A DNA stretch of 15,236 nucleotides from Proteiniphilum sp. (GTDB taxonomy: Bacteria; Bacteroidota; Bacteroidia; Bacteroidales; Dysgonomonadaceae). The stretch covers positions 1 through 15,236 of the forward strand of contig JAAYFB010000131.1 of assembly GCA_012728465.1 (NCBI GenBank), read 5' to 3'. This document shows positions 1 to 8,210 of this stretch, in pieces. Below the pieces are notes generated by a model. It ran no database searches. It was not told the DNA's origin and saw only the letters and a list, made by a program, of their open reading frames with translations. Each line of letters starts with the position of its first letter. Position 1 is the stretch's first letter. The translations under genes and the position numbers were made by a program.

Positions 1-1
1 T

Positions 2-454
2 AATGTGGATGTGTCCGATAGGTTAGACGAGTTGGTGTGTGTAGGACTAATAGTTGTGGTTTTGGATGTGGAAAAATTGGTTGGATTTGTGGCATATACA
101 CCCTTAGCTGCTGACAAAGAGTTTCCTGCCGACAGTGTTGCAGGCATTGATGTTCGCAAAAGCGTTTACATTGCCGAGGTGGTGGTGGATGCTGAATATC
201 GTGGGAGGGGTATTGCTGCGGCAATGATGGAGAAGGCGTTGATGGATAATGTGGAGTGTTACTCTCACGCTGTTATTCGTGTGTGGCAAAACAATAGACC
301 GGCTCTATTGTTGTATCAAAAGCTGGGATTTACTCCCATTGCTACTATTACTCAAACAAAGCTTATTGACAAAAACGAAAGCTTTGAGATGAAAAAGATA
401 TATCTAGCTAAACATCTTTTGAGAAATAACATTAATAATCTATGTGGTTGTTAA
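2..454 (+). CDS. GNAT-family N-acetyltransferase, 5' end cut by window edge
   Basis: This is the C-terminal part of a GCN5-related acetyltransferase, a family that moves the acetyl group of acetyl-CoA to an amine. The acetyl-CoA pyrophosphate-binding loop of motif A is visible as RGRGIA (residues 66-71 counted from the GTG at base 5), just after a beta strand ending VVVD. Motif B follows as N-R-P-A-L-L-L-Y-Q-K-L-G-F (97-109). The reading frame is still open at the left edge and the usual first helix of the fold is missing, so the real start probably lies upstream and the GTG at base 5 is only the first possible start inside the window. The substrate cannot be told from sequence. The gene ends 55 bp before ovoA on the same strand, with no terminator and no convincing promoter between them, so the two may be co-transcribed. 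The family call is secure; any ovothiol role is only inference. Confidence 0.85.
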   Translation, partial: NVDVSDRLDELVCVGLIVVVLDVEKLVGFVAYTPLAADKEFPADSVAGIDVRKSVYIAEVVVDAEYRGRGIAAAMMEKALMDNVECYSHAVIRVWQNNRPALLLYQKLGFTPIATITQTKLIDKNESFEMKKIYLAKHLLRNNINNLCGC

Positions 455-509
455 TGTATTACACTTTGGTAAATTGCTAGATGTGATAATATAAAACTAT
501 TTTAAAATT

Positions 510-2615
510 ATGAAAGAGTTAATTGCAAACACTATTAATCTGCGAAATGGAGCTCCCGAAGATAAGCGCAAGGAGATTAGAGATTATTTTTTGAAAACTT
601 GGACTGTTCACGAGAAACTATATAGTCAACTAAAATCGGATGAAATATTTTATCATCGTGGCGATCCATTGCGACATATCATTTTATTCTACTTGGGGCA
701 CACTGCTGTATTTTTTGTAAATAAATTGTACTTAGGTAAGATTATAGATAAAAGGATAAACCCCAAATTTGAGTCAACTTTTGCAATTGGTGTTGACGAA
801 ATGAGCTGGGACGATCTTAATAATAATCATTACGAATGGCCGCCAGTGTCTGAAGTGCGCAAATATCGTGATGATGCTAAGTCCGCAATTCTAAACCTTA
901 TCGACACTCTGCCTTTGGAGATGCCTATAAATTGGGATAATCCTTTCTGGATTATCATGATGGGTATCGAGCATGAGCGCATTCACCTTGAAACATCTTC
1001 GGTGCTTATCCGCCAGCTTCCGCTTGATGAGGTTGTGCCAAATCGCTTTGGTGAAATATGTAAAGAGCATGGAGAAGCTCCACAAAATGAGCTTATAGAT
1101 GTTGCGGGTGGATTGATAAAGTTGGGCAAGGAGCATGACCACCCATTCTATGGCTGGGATAATGAGTATGGTAGTTACACGGAGGATGTGGCCGACTTCA
1201 AGGCTGCAAAATATCTCACATCCAATGGTGAGTTCTTGCAATTCATAAACGATGGTGGGTATCAAAATCAAAAATATTGGACAGAAGAGGGTTGGAGCTG
1301 GAGAACATTTAAGAAAGCAGAGATGCCACTATTCTGGCGTAAGAATGGCGATAACTTTAAGCTGCGATTAGTGGCAGAAGAGATAGACATGCCATGGAAT
1401 TGGCCAGTGGAGGTAAATTATCTTGAGGCAAAGGCATTTTGTAATTGGAAAACTGAAAAGACAGGCCACACATATCGATTGCCAAGCGAGGCAGAATGGT
1501 ACAAGTTGCATCAATCGGCAGGCTTGAAGGATGTGATGGCATGGGACAAAGCCCCGGGGAATATAAATTTGGAGAACGGAACATCTCCATGCCCAGTTGA
1601 TAAGTTTAAACAGGGTGATTTTTATGACGTAATAGGCAATGTATGGCAGTGGACAGAGACACCAATAACGGGATACCCTGGTTTTAAGGTGCATCCACTT
1701 TACGACGATTTTTCGACACCCACTTTTGATGGCAAGCACAACATGATAAAAGGTGGTTCGTGGATTTCTACGGGCAATGAGGCAACAATTCATTCGCGAT
1801 ATGCTTTCCGTCGTCATTTTTATCAACATGCTGGCTTTAGATATATTCAAACAGAGGCACCACTAAACATACAAAGTGCCGATTATGAGACCGATGCTGA
1901 GGTAACTTTGTCTTGCGAAAAAAACTGGGGCGATATCCACACTAATAGCAAATCATTTGATAAACAACTCGCAGATGTGTTGGTGGATAAGCTCAAGGGT
2001 GAGTCAATAAAAAGAGTTTTAGATTTAAATGCTGATACGGGTCGATTGGCATTTGAGCTAGCCAAGCACTATGATGAAATTACGGCATTGGATTTTACTG
2101 CACGTATGATTCGTATGCCTATTCAGCTACAAGAGCAGGGATATATGAGATACACTATTAAGGATGAGGGGGAGATTATGCTCTTCCGCGATGTTGTTCT
2201 GTCAGATTATGGATTGGATGAAGGAAAAGATAAAATACTATTCATGCAGGCCGACCCGATGAATATACGACCCAAATACACTGGCTACGATTTGGTGGTG
2301 GCATCAAACTTGTTGGAGGAGTTGAGCGACCCCAAACTATTCCTTTCGCATATCGATGAGCGAATAAATGATGGAGGCCATCTGGTGATACTATCAGCAT
2401 ATGATTGGACTGCTAGCAAAACTCCGAGAGATAAGTGGATTGGTGGATATAAGGAGGATGGCGAACCCGTTACTTCGTTTGATGGGTTGAATGGCATCTT
2501 GGGTGATAAGTTCGAGCTGTCGGGCGAGCCATTTGATATGCCACTGTCAATCAGAAAATCGTCTCGAGTAACTGAAAATAAAGTTTTAGAAGCAACCATT
2601 TGGAAAAAGAAATAA
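510..2615 (+). CDS. ovoA: OvoA-type 5-histidylcysteine sulfoxide synthase / mercaptohistidine N-methyltransferase
   Basis: A 701-residue protein with the three-part layout of OvoA, the non-heme iron enzyme that uses O2 to join cysteine to C5 of histidine and later methylates the product toward ovothiol. The N-terminal DinB-like domain (about 1-175) carries the iron site: HERIHLE with H155 and H159 (HX3H), plus H64 in GHTAVFF as the likely third ligand by analogy with EgtB. The FGE/sulfatase-modifying-like domain (about 195-448) shows RLPSEAEW (323-330), GNVWQWTE (376-383), KGGSW (414-418) and HAGFRYI (440-446). The C-terminal class I methyltransferase domain (about 465-701) has SAM motif I as VLDLNADTGR and then ALDF. 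Length is typical of OvoA. It differs from ergothioneine EgtB by the fused methyltransferase. No ovoB-like lyase gene is in the window. A strong terminator follows. The start ATG at 510 has an A/T-rich leader. Confidence 0.9.
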   Translation: MKELIANTINLRNGAPEDKRKEIRDYFLKTWTVHEKLYSQLKSDEIFYHRGDPLRHIILFYLGHTAVFFVNKLYLGKIIDKRINPKFESTFAIGVDEMSWDDLNNNHYEWPPVSEVRKYRDDAKSAILNLIDTLPLEMPINWDNPFWIIMMGIEHERIHLETSSVLIRQLPLDEVVPNRFGEICKEHGEAPQNELIDVAGGLIKLGKEHDHPFYGWDNEYGSYTEDVADFKAAKYLTSNGEFLQFINDGGYQNQKYWTEEGWSWRTFKKAEMPLFWRKNGDNFKLRLVAEEIDMPWNWPVEVNYLEAKAFCNWKTEKTGHTYRLPSEAEWYKLHQSAGLKDVMAWDKAPGNINLENGTSPCPVDKFKQGDFYDVIGNVWQWTETPITGYPGFKVHPLYDDFSTPTFDGKHNMIKGGSWISTGNEATIHSRYAFRRHFYQHAGFRYIQTEAPLNIQSADYETDAEVTLSCEKNWGDIHTNSKSFDKQLADVLVDKLKGESIKRVLDLNADTGRLAFELAKHYDEITALDFTARMIRMPIQLQEQGYMRYTIKDEGEIMLFRDVVLSDYGLDEGKDKILFMQADPMNIRPKYTGYDLVVASNLLEELSDPKLFLSHIDERINDGGHLVILSAYDWTASKTPRDKWIGGYKEDGEPVTSFDGLNGILGDKFELSGEPFDMPLSIRKSSRVTENKVLEATIWKKK

Positions 2616-2645
2616 TTACGTTTCTTACACTACTTAGTATTAATC

Positions 2646-2685
2646 ACTCCCTACGCAATTTTGAGTTGCATGGGGAGTTTTTTTT
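2646..2685 (+). terminator. Rho-independent terminator after ovoA
   Basis: The arms ACTCCC (2646-2651) and GGGAGT (2673-2678) pair, with an inner GCAA/TTGC pairing, and are followed at once by a run of Ts to 2685. It sits 30 bp after the ovoA stop and separates this gene from the repeat array. Confidence 0.85.
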
Positions 2686-2844
2686 ATGACTCTGCTTCAT
2701 TATATGATTTTGATAATACATTTTGCAAGGAATGTATGGTTGAATAATTATTATTGAATTCAATCTCTACGTAATGTATCTGTAAAATGGTTTTTCTTAA
2801 TCAAAGATGTTCGAATTGGATGGTTTAGAAGTTTTTTCGCATCA
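2686..2844. other. AT-rich spacer without a recognisable gene
   Basis: I see no plausible coding region here. The only structure noted is a 12-bp perfect palindrome, ATTGAATTCAAT, at 2753-2764. Confidence 0.5.
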
Positions 2845-3087
2845 TTTCCCACTCGGAAAATGTGTCTGAAAAGTTTTTCAGGGATCCAGGACGTACGGAA
2901 AGTGCCCTGAAAAACTTTTCAGAGCTACTTTCCGCACGGAAAATAGGCTAAAAAACTTTTCAGAGTTACTTTCCGCACGGAAAAAGGCCTGAAAAACTTT
3001 TCAGAGTTACTTTCTCTACGGAAAGTAGGCCTAAAAAACTTTTCAGAGCTACTTTCCGTACGGAAAAATGGCTGAAAAACTTTTCAG
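2845..3087. repeat. Array of about six 41-bp units, each with two different palindromes
   Basis: Palindrome A is CTGAAAAACTTTTCAG (7-bp arms, 2-nt centre) or a one-base variant. It starts at 2866, 2907, 2948, 2989, 3031 and 3072, a period of 41, 41, 41, 42 and 41 bp. Palindrome B, best copy TTTCCGTACGGAAA, alternates with it at 2929, 2970, 3011 and 3053, with degenerate copies near 2845 and 2888. A unit is B (14), spacer (5), A (16), spacer (6). The copy of A at 2866 has centre GT instead of AC, which is the reverse complement of the others, so the first unit seems inverted. Within a palindrome most changes sit at the central bases or in one arm. Without unique spacers it is not CRISPR, and it has no open frame. 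Its function is unknown. It could be a binding array for a dimeric protein, a set of RNA hairpins, or an expanded intergenic repeat. Confidence 0.85.
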
Positions 3088-3416
3088 ATGTCCACTTGTT
3101 TCTCCTTAATTATGCTAAGTGATGGATTGAGGTTTTCATTATCAGTTAGTTGTGTGTGTTTTTTGGTTCTGCGTTGCAAAAGTTGTATATTTGTAATGGT
3201 AAAATATTCAGAGATATAGATTACAGCTATATGACTAAGAAACAATCAATCGAATTTATGCTGTAAAACATATATAATGTATTACCTTTGTAGTGATTTA
3301 AATGGCAAGCGTGTTATTAAAATCAATTTTAGGTTGTTTTACTACATATTGTAAAGGCGATTTTATAATCGGTTGTCGATAAATCATATTTTATAAACAT
3401 TTTAATAATATAAATT
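3088..3416. other. Long leader or spacer before the small ORF
   Basis: The stretch carries one good and one partial Bacteroidota-type promoter (listed separately) and no convincing gene. Two very short frames start with ATG: 3231-3266 (11 codons, MTKKQSIEFML) and 3302-3382 (26 codons). Neither has support beyond being open. If transcription starts near 3200, the RNA would have an untranslated leader of over 200 nt before the 48-codon ORF. Confidence 0.4.
3162..3193 (+). promoter_or_regulatory. Bacteroidota-type promoter upstream of the small ORF
   Basis: TTTG at 3162-3165, 20 bp, then TATATTTG at 3186-3193. This fits the TTTG-N19-21-TAnnTTTG pattern of the primary sigma factor in Bacteroidota and predicts a start near 3200. 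A second -7-like box, TACCTTTG, lies at 3283-3290 but has no clear -33 partner. Confidence 0.55.
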
Positions 3417-3563
3417 ATGAACATCAAAAACCTAACACGAGAAGAGATTCTATCACAAATTAAGTATTTAGAAACTAACATTAAAAGAGGTTCTGTAGCT
3501 CACCAAGCAACTAGAGTTGGCAGAATAAGAACGTTAAGATCTACCTTGCGCCAAGCAAGCTAA
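3417..3563 (+). CDS. Small basic protein of unknown function, 48 residues
   Basis: The ATG at 3417 opens a 48-codon frame ending in TAA. I do not recognise the product. It starts MNIKNLTREEILSQIKYL and is strongly basic (about ten Lys/Arg against three Glu). It looks like two helices (about 7-22 and 30-46) around a short turn with Gly25-Ser26, with no signal peptide or membrane segment. The layout faintly recalls the helical hairpin of ribosomal protein L29, but that is resemblance by eye only, and the gene is not in a ribosomal operon. Support for its being real: it lies downstream of a good promoter, has an A/T-rich leader like its neighbours (AATAATATAAATTATG), and a hairpin and a terminator follow. 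It could be a nucleic-acid-binding small protein. It could also be a chance frame inside a non-coding RNA. Confidence 0.5.
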   Translation: MNIKNLTREEILSQIKYLETNIKRGSVAHQATRVGRIRTLRSTLRQAS

Positions 3564-3595
3564 TTGACTAGCGTTTGAGATGTAAAAAAAGTTGC

Positions 3596-3634
3596 AGCAT
3601 TTAGATTAAAAGAATTTTTTTAATCGAAAATGCT
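3596..3634. other. Long imperfect hairpin in the 3' region of the small-ORF unit
   Basis: Outer arms AGCATTT (3596-3602) and AAATGCT (3628-3634), and inner arms GATTAAAA (3604-3611) and TTTTAATC (3618-3625), give 15 pairs with a small internal bulge. On the plus strand no T run follows. On the minus strand seven Ts begin a few bases after it, so it might act as a weak terminator for the opposing addB-like gene. Confidence 0.6.
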
Positions 3635-3673
3635 AACCGCAGATGAAAAAAACTTACTTGTTAAAAAATGACG

Positions 3674-3697
3674 GCTACCCAGAAGGTGGCTTTTTTT
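3674..3697 (+). terminator. Rho-independent terminator of the small-ORF unit
   Basis: GCTACC (3674-3679) pairs with GGTGGC (3685-3690, one G-T wobble) around a 5-nt loop, followed by seven Ts. It lies between the small plus-strand ORF and the end of the convergent addB-like gene. Confidence 0.75.
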
Positions 3698-3716
3698 GTG
3701 CCCAAATTTTTGCATC

Positions 3717-6593
3717 CTACCGCCTACATATATCTTTAAAAGCACACCACTTACAAATTGCTTCATTTTCGGTTTGAGAAAATGGAATATCAGGATTGAA
3801 GATTTCTTCTATCAAATTATTTAGCCTTGCTGTAAATTCATCCATCATACCTTCCACATTGTTCATTGGCTCTTTGTTGTATATCAATCGGGGGTCGTAG
3901 TTTTCATTAAAAACATCTCGTAAATAGTATATTGCTGGCACGACGGGCAGGCTAGTGTTTTTGTATGCTAAGGCGTAAAAGAATACTTGCAAAATGTGAG
4001 ACTTGCGATTGCTCTTTGATGTATCGAACATGTCGTCAAAATCTGAAAAGCCTAAATCGCCTCTACCAGTCTTATAGTCTATCAACCTCACTTTGCCTTC
4101 ACATATATCTATCCTGTCAATGCTCCCCTTAATATTAACACTTAGCTTGTCGGAAACATCATGCTTCAGCTTGAATTTGTATTCGGAGTCGATGTACTCA
4201 AATGGTGCAATGCTTCGGTCAAACTGAAACGTTTGCTTGATGTAGTCAAGTATTATTTGGCTAATCAGAAAATGATGGCCAGTAAGTTTCACCTTTTTAT
4301 CTTTTTGCTTGAAATAATGCTCGGCAAATGCTTCTTCAATTAGTTGGATAATATATTTTTCGTTGTCAATTATTGAATTGATGGTGTCGGGCAAAATGGT
4401 TTTATTCTTATATCTGTCATACAGATGTTGCATTACGGCGTGGTATATTGTACCGAAAACACTCGCTTCTATCGATTCTTGCACCTCTTCTTCGTCCGAT
4501 AGGCCTTCTACTGCAGATAGGTAAAACTGTAGCGGGCAGTTTAGATAGTTATTTATGCTCGATGCCGATATTGATGCGGAGCCACCGAAGGCGAATTTCT
4601 GTAGTTTGTTTATTATCTCAGGTGTTTTAGTGATTGAAACTGGTTCAATCTCGGGAGCCGAAACGTTGTAATTTATCATTACTTCGTTAATATCGAAGTA
4701 GTCGTTATACAAATACTTCATTTGATAAAAGTATCTGCTCACCTCACCCGATTGCATATCCTCGGTGCGCGTGTCGTAAAGCATATATATATTCTTAGCT
4801 CTTGATATCATTCTGTAGAAGTGATATGCATAGGTGCTATCTTGGTGTTCGTATGTAGGCATGCCAAAGGCTTTGCGAAGAGTGTATGGTACGAATGAGT
4901 TTGATGGTTTCTTGAGAGGAAAGGTTCCCTCGTTCATCGAAAGTATAATAATGTTTTCGAAGTCAATCACTCGAGTCTCTAATATTCCCATTACTTGCAA
5001 ACCTGACAATGGTTCGCCAATAAATGAAATACTTATGCTTTGCGATAATTGCTTCAGTAGTCTAAAATATGTGTCAACCGACATCTCTTTTACTGACGTA
5101 AGTGAGTCCTGGAGTCTATTAATAGTTTTGTAGTATTGTACGATGAATTCTAGCTCTATGTCCAATGCTCTAACGTCACCTGTCGTGTCCGAGTCATCAT
5201 GTTTTTTCGCACTTAAATGTTTATATATTTCAGATAATAAGTGTTTCAAATAGTTCGACACATCTTTCCACTCTTTGATGGGGGTAAATATAAACTTGGT
5301 AAGCTCCTCATTTCCCAATTCGTTTGTAGAAAGCATCACCCTGTTGTATTTCTGTATGTAAGCCACAAGCTCGTCCACACTTTTGCCTATTGAGTTTGCA
5401 ATGAGGGGGTGGTTCAATATTGCTAAAACATACTTGTAGTAAATAACGGTTTCGCCCTTGCTTTCTTTTGCGTTATTGAGCATAGACGCAATAGACGATA
5501 TTAGGCTTGCAACGGACGAGTGCTGAAGGGAGTATCCCATCGTAACGTTTATCTTTTCAATATCTTGGGGAATAGAATAGAGTATGGGGAGAAGTAGATT
5601 TTCATCTGGAAGTACTATTGCAGTATTTAGTCCAGAGGTGGTGTTTGATAATTTGTCGTTTTTAATTAAATCTGCCAGTAATTGGTTCACTATTTTAGCT
5701 TGTCCAACTCCCGATGGAACCCCTATAAGAGTAGCCTTTTTCTTCTCCTCTGTTGTTGGGGAATTTTCATTGTTGTAACTTATCTTTGATGGGAAACGTC
5801 TTATGTTTTCCTCAAACCAAAAAGAGGCTCTGTTTTTTTTATCTCTAATCAACTTCGAGTCATAATCCCAGTAGAAGTCGGCTATGCCCTTATCTTTTAA
5901 ATATTCCAACAGCACGGTTTCGGTTGGAGTGATGGCATTTAGTCCCACAAAAACTATTTGTTCGTATGGTAGATCAAGTTCCTCTCTCTTCTTTGCAAGT
6001 TCGGCCACCTCTCTAAATTGCATCCCCTCGTAGGATAGTCCTTTTGTCGATAACAATTCTCTGAACGAGTTGTAGAGCTCTAGCAATATTTGCCATGTCT
6101 CCATAAATTTGCTCTTGGTGCCATTGTTTTCGTTTGGGCTAAAGTTCTCCCAAAATTGTCTGATGGCCTTTATTTGTTCTTCCGACAAGTAAGACATGTC
6201 GTCTTCCATGGATTTTAGGTCGTGTATGTTTTGAAATAGTTGTTTGGCATCAATCATATACTTATCAACATCCGAGAAGTCATTCAGCAACATTTCTCCC
6301 CAAAACAGAAATTCATCTAGTGTCTCTTTTGAGTTTGACACCTTTACGAATTGCTCATAAAATAGAACAAGCAAGTCAACTTTGTCTGCAATCTTTAAGC
6401 CCGATAGTGTTTCAAACAGCTCTTGAATGGTGATTATGTTTGGCGAAAATATTGCACCCTCAGCAATCTCAGCCAAATATTTTTGGAAGAATACTCCAGC
6501 TCTACGGTTTGGAAAAACAAATGTTAGCTTGTAAAGCTCGTTTCCATGCTTTTGATGAAATATATTAGCTATTTTGTAAAGATATGCTTGCAT
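3717..6593 (-). CDS. addB: AddB-like PD-(D/E)XK nuclease with Fe-S cluster signature
   Basis: A 958-residue protein of the AddB/RecB-nuclease type, which with an AddA helicase-nuclease processes double-strand DNA ends for recombination. The C-terminal nuclease domain (about 675-958) shows H718 in FGTIYHAV, E804, D826 in GSIDRID, then D839-Y840-K841 (the DxK core) and Q869 in ILQVFFYAL. Four cysteines match the AddB 4Fe-4S arrangement: C686 in NYLNCPLQFY, and C947, C950 and C956 in CKWCAFKDIC. The middle region has the helicase-like segment GLQVMGILETR (531-541) and LSMNEGTFP (551-559). The N-terminus reads VFPNRRAG (26-33) where Gram-positive AddB has a Walker A loop, so ATP binding here looks lost. 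That form is, to my knowledge, usual in Bacteroidota. No addA gene is in the window, although the two are commonly adjacent. The ATG is at 6593, with a -7-like box just upstream. Confidence 0.85.
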   Translation of the reverse strand: MQAYLYKIANIFHQKHGNELYKLTFVFPNRRAGVFFQKYLAEIAEGAIFSPNIITIQELFETLSGLKIADKVDLLVLFYEQFVKVSNSKETLDEFLFWGEMLLNDFSDVDKYMIDAKQLFQNIHDLKSMEDDMSYLSEEQIKAIRQFWENFSPNENNGTKSKFMETWQILLELYNSFRELLSTKGLSYEGMQFREVAELAKKREELDLPYEQIVFVGLNAITPTETVLLEYLKDKGIADFYWDYDSKLIRDKKNRASFWFEENIRRFPSKISYNNENSPTTEEKKKATLIGVPSGVGQAKIVNQLLADLIKNDKLSNTTSGLNTAIVLPDENLLLPILYSIPQDIEKINVTMGYSLQHSSVASLISSIASMLNNAKESKGETVIYYKYVLAILNHPLIANSIGKSVDELVAYIQKYNRVMLSTNELGNEELTKFIFTPIKEWKDVSNYLKHLLSEIYKHLSAKKHDDSDTTGDVRALDIELEFIVQYYKTINRLQDSLTSVKEMSVDTYFRLLKQLSQSISISFIGEPLSGLQVMGILETRVIDFENIIILSMNEGTFPLKKPSNSFVPYTLRKAFGMPTYEHQDSTYAYHFYRMISRAKNIYMLYDTRTEDMQSGEVSRYFYQMKYLYNDYFDINEVMINYNVSAPEIEPVSITKTPEIINKLQKFAFGGSASISASSINNYLNCPLQFYLSAVEGLSDEEEVQESIEASVFGTIYHAVMQHLYDRYKNKTILPDTINSIIDNEKYIIQLIEEAFAEHYFKQKDKKVKLTGHHFLISQIILDYIKQTFQFDRSIAPFEYIDSEYKFKLKHDVSDKLSVNIKGSIDRIDICEGKVRLIDYKTGRGDLGFSDFDDMFDTSKSNRKSHILQVFFYALAYKNTSLPVVPAIYYLRDVFNENYDPRLIYNKEPMNNVEGMMDEFTARLNNLIEEIFNPDIPFSQTENEAICKWCAFKDICRR

Positions 6594-6616
6594 TGATGTT
6601 CGTTTTTGTTGAATTA

Positions 6617-6624
6617 CAAAAGTA
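6617..6624 (-). promoter_or_regulatory. Candidate -7 box for the addB-like gene
   Basis: On the minus strand this reads TACTTTTG, matching TAnnTTTG, 23 bp before the start codon. No good TTTG partner is visible 19-21 bp upstream, so only half of the promoter is supported. Confidence 0.35.
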
Positions 6625-6752
6625 TGAAAACAAAATTGAAATATTCATTTGTCCGCAATAATAGCAATAAATACGATTATATTTTCGTGCTTTATCTTGT
6701 GCAATAGAGAGAACTTTTATGCATATTCCTTCATTTTTGAATATAAAAAGTA

Positions 6753-6760
6753 TATCTTTG
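6753..6760 (+). promoter_or_regulatory. Candidate -7 box for the nqr operon
   Basis: TATCTTTG matches TAnnTTTG. The expected -33 position (about 6729-6733) reads only CTTCA, so the promoter is weak by consensus, or needs an activator. It would leave a leader of about 100 nt before nqrA. Confidence 0.4.
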
Positions 6761-6779
6761 CCAGATTAAAAGGAAATAT

Positions 6780-6823
6780 CTGTTAATTTGTCATGTTCAA
6801 GTGAACATAGTGCTAATTGACAG
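6780..6823 (+). promoter_or_regulatory. Palindromic leader element upstream of nqrA
   Basis: A perfect inverted repeat, ATGTTCA-AG-TGAACAT (6793-6808), is nested inside a second pairing, CTGTTAATT (6780-6788) with AATTGACAG (6815-6823, one wobble). It lies 20-27 bp downstream of the candidate -7 box and 43 bp before the nqrA start. It could be an operator for a dimeric regulator or an RNA hairpin in the leader. Without a T run it does not look like a terminator. Confidence 0.5.
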
Positions 6824-6866
6824 TTTATTATATCCAACAAATCAATAGTTATTTTTCTGATTAAAT

Positions 6867-8210
6867 ATGGCTAATCGAATCAAAATTAAGAAAGGCTTGC
6901 AGATTCCCTTGTTAGGAAAACCCGAAAAAGTACTTCGAGGCAATGTAACGAGTGAGTTTGTGCATGTGTGGCCCGAAGATTATCAGGGTATCACACCAAG
7001 GCTTAGCGTGAAAGTGGATGACACCGTGAAGGCTGGTCAGGCTCTATTCCATTCCAAGATGTATCCAGAAATGTTGTTTACATCCCCCGTGAGTGGAACA
7101 GTAGTGGCTATCAATCGTGGTGCCAAGAGACGTATCTTAAATATCGTTGTTAAAGCAGATAAAGAGGTTGAGTATGTTGAGTTTGGTAAAAAAGATATTG
7201 CTAAGCTTTCAACAGATGAAGTCAAAAAATCTTTGCTGGAATCAGGTCTTTGGGGTTTTATCAAACAACGCCCTTATGACATAGTTGCTAATCCTACATC
7301 AGAGCCTCGCGACATATTCGTTACTGGCTTTGATTCATCTCCTCTTGCTACTTCATACGATTTCGTACTTGAAGGTCGCGAAGCAGATTTACAATCTGGA
7401 TTTGATGCACTAGCTAAGCTAACTAAAGGTAAGGTCTTTTTAGGTATAAGTCCTGAGACAACAAATAAAGGTTTGAAAGGTGCTAAAAATGTTACAATAA
7501 CAGAGTTTGATGGTCCACATCCTGCTGGAAATGTAGGAGTGCATATCAATCATCTAGCTCCCGTAAATAAAGGAGAGGTTGTTTGGACCCTTAATGCAAT
7601 AGATGTTGCATTGATTGGGCGACTCTTTAATGAGGGTAAAGTTGATATGACTCGTAAGATTGCTTTGGCTGGTTCTGAAGTAAAACAAACTGGTTATTAC
7701 AACATGCTTATAGGTACCGAGCTTAAAGGCTTAGTAAAAGGAAATGTAAACGAAGGAAGCCTACGCTATATTAGCGGTAACGTTCTTACAGGAACCAAAG
7801 TAGCATCTGATGGCGCACTTAGAGCTACGCACTCACAAGTAACCGTAATTCCTGAAGGTGATGATGTTCACGAGTTCATTGGTTGGGCATCTCTTTCGCC
7901 AAATAGATATAGTTCGGGTAGTACATACTTGAAGCTTAAAAAGGCTTATCGCCTTGATGCTCGTGTGATGGGTGGACCTCGTGCCATCATTGTATCTAAC
8001 GAGTACGAAAAGGTGTTCCCTATGGATATCATGCCTGAGCAACTGATTAAATCAACAATTGCATTTAATATCGATAAGATGGAGCAATTAGGTATTTATG
8101 AAGTAGCCCCAGAAGATTTTGCTTTGTGTGAATTTGTTGATACTTCAAAATTGGAGATTCAAAAAATCATTCGCATTGGGCTTGATGAACTAAGAAAAGA
8201 GATGGAGTAG
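6867..8210 (+). CDS. nqrA: Na+-translocating NADH:quinone reductase subunit A
   Basis: A 447-residue NqrA, the peripheral cytoplasmic-side subunit of the Na+-NQR complex, associated with quinone binding. Seen in the sequence: the family start KIKKGLQIPLLGKP (6-19); a barrel-sandwich segment with SPVSGTVVAINRGAKRR (73-89), like the biotinyl/lipoyl-type domain of Nqr/Rnf proteins; the conserved GLWGFIKQRPYD (127-138); and DGPHPAGNVGVHI (215-227). Length matches the family and there are no membrane segments, as expected. It is the first gene of the six-gene operon, 58 bp before nqrB. The start ATG at 6867 follows an A/T-rich leader carrying a conspicuous palindrome. A small hairpin directly after its stop might set its expression apart from the membrane subunits. 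Confidence 0.96.
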   Translation: MANRIKIKKGLQIPLLGKPEKVLRGNVTSEFVHVWPEDYQGITPRLSVKVDDTVKAGQALFHSKMYPEMLFTSPVSGTVVAINRGAKRRILNIVVKADKEVEYVEFGKKDIAKLSTDEVKKSLLESGLWGFIKQRPYDIVANPTSEPRDIFVTGFDSSPLATSYDFVLEGREADLQSGFDALAKLTKGKVFLGISPETTNKGLKGAKNVTITEFDGPHPAGNVGVHINHLAPVNKGEVVWTLNAIDVALIGRLFNEGKVDMTRKIALAGSEVKQTGYYNMLIGTELKGLVKGNVNEGSLRYISGNVLTGTKVASDGALRATHSQVTVIPEGDDVHEFIGWASLSPNRYSSGSTYLKLKKAYRLDARVMGGPRAIIVSNEYEKVFPMDIMPEQLIKSTIAFNIDKMEQLGIYEVAPEDFALCEFVDTSKLEIQKIIRIGLDELRKEME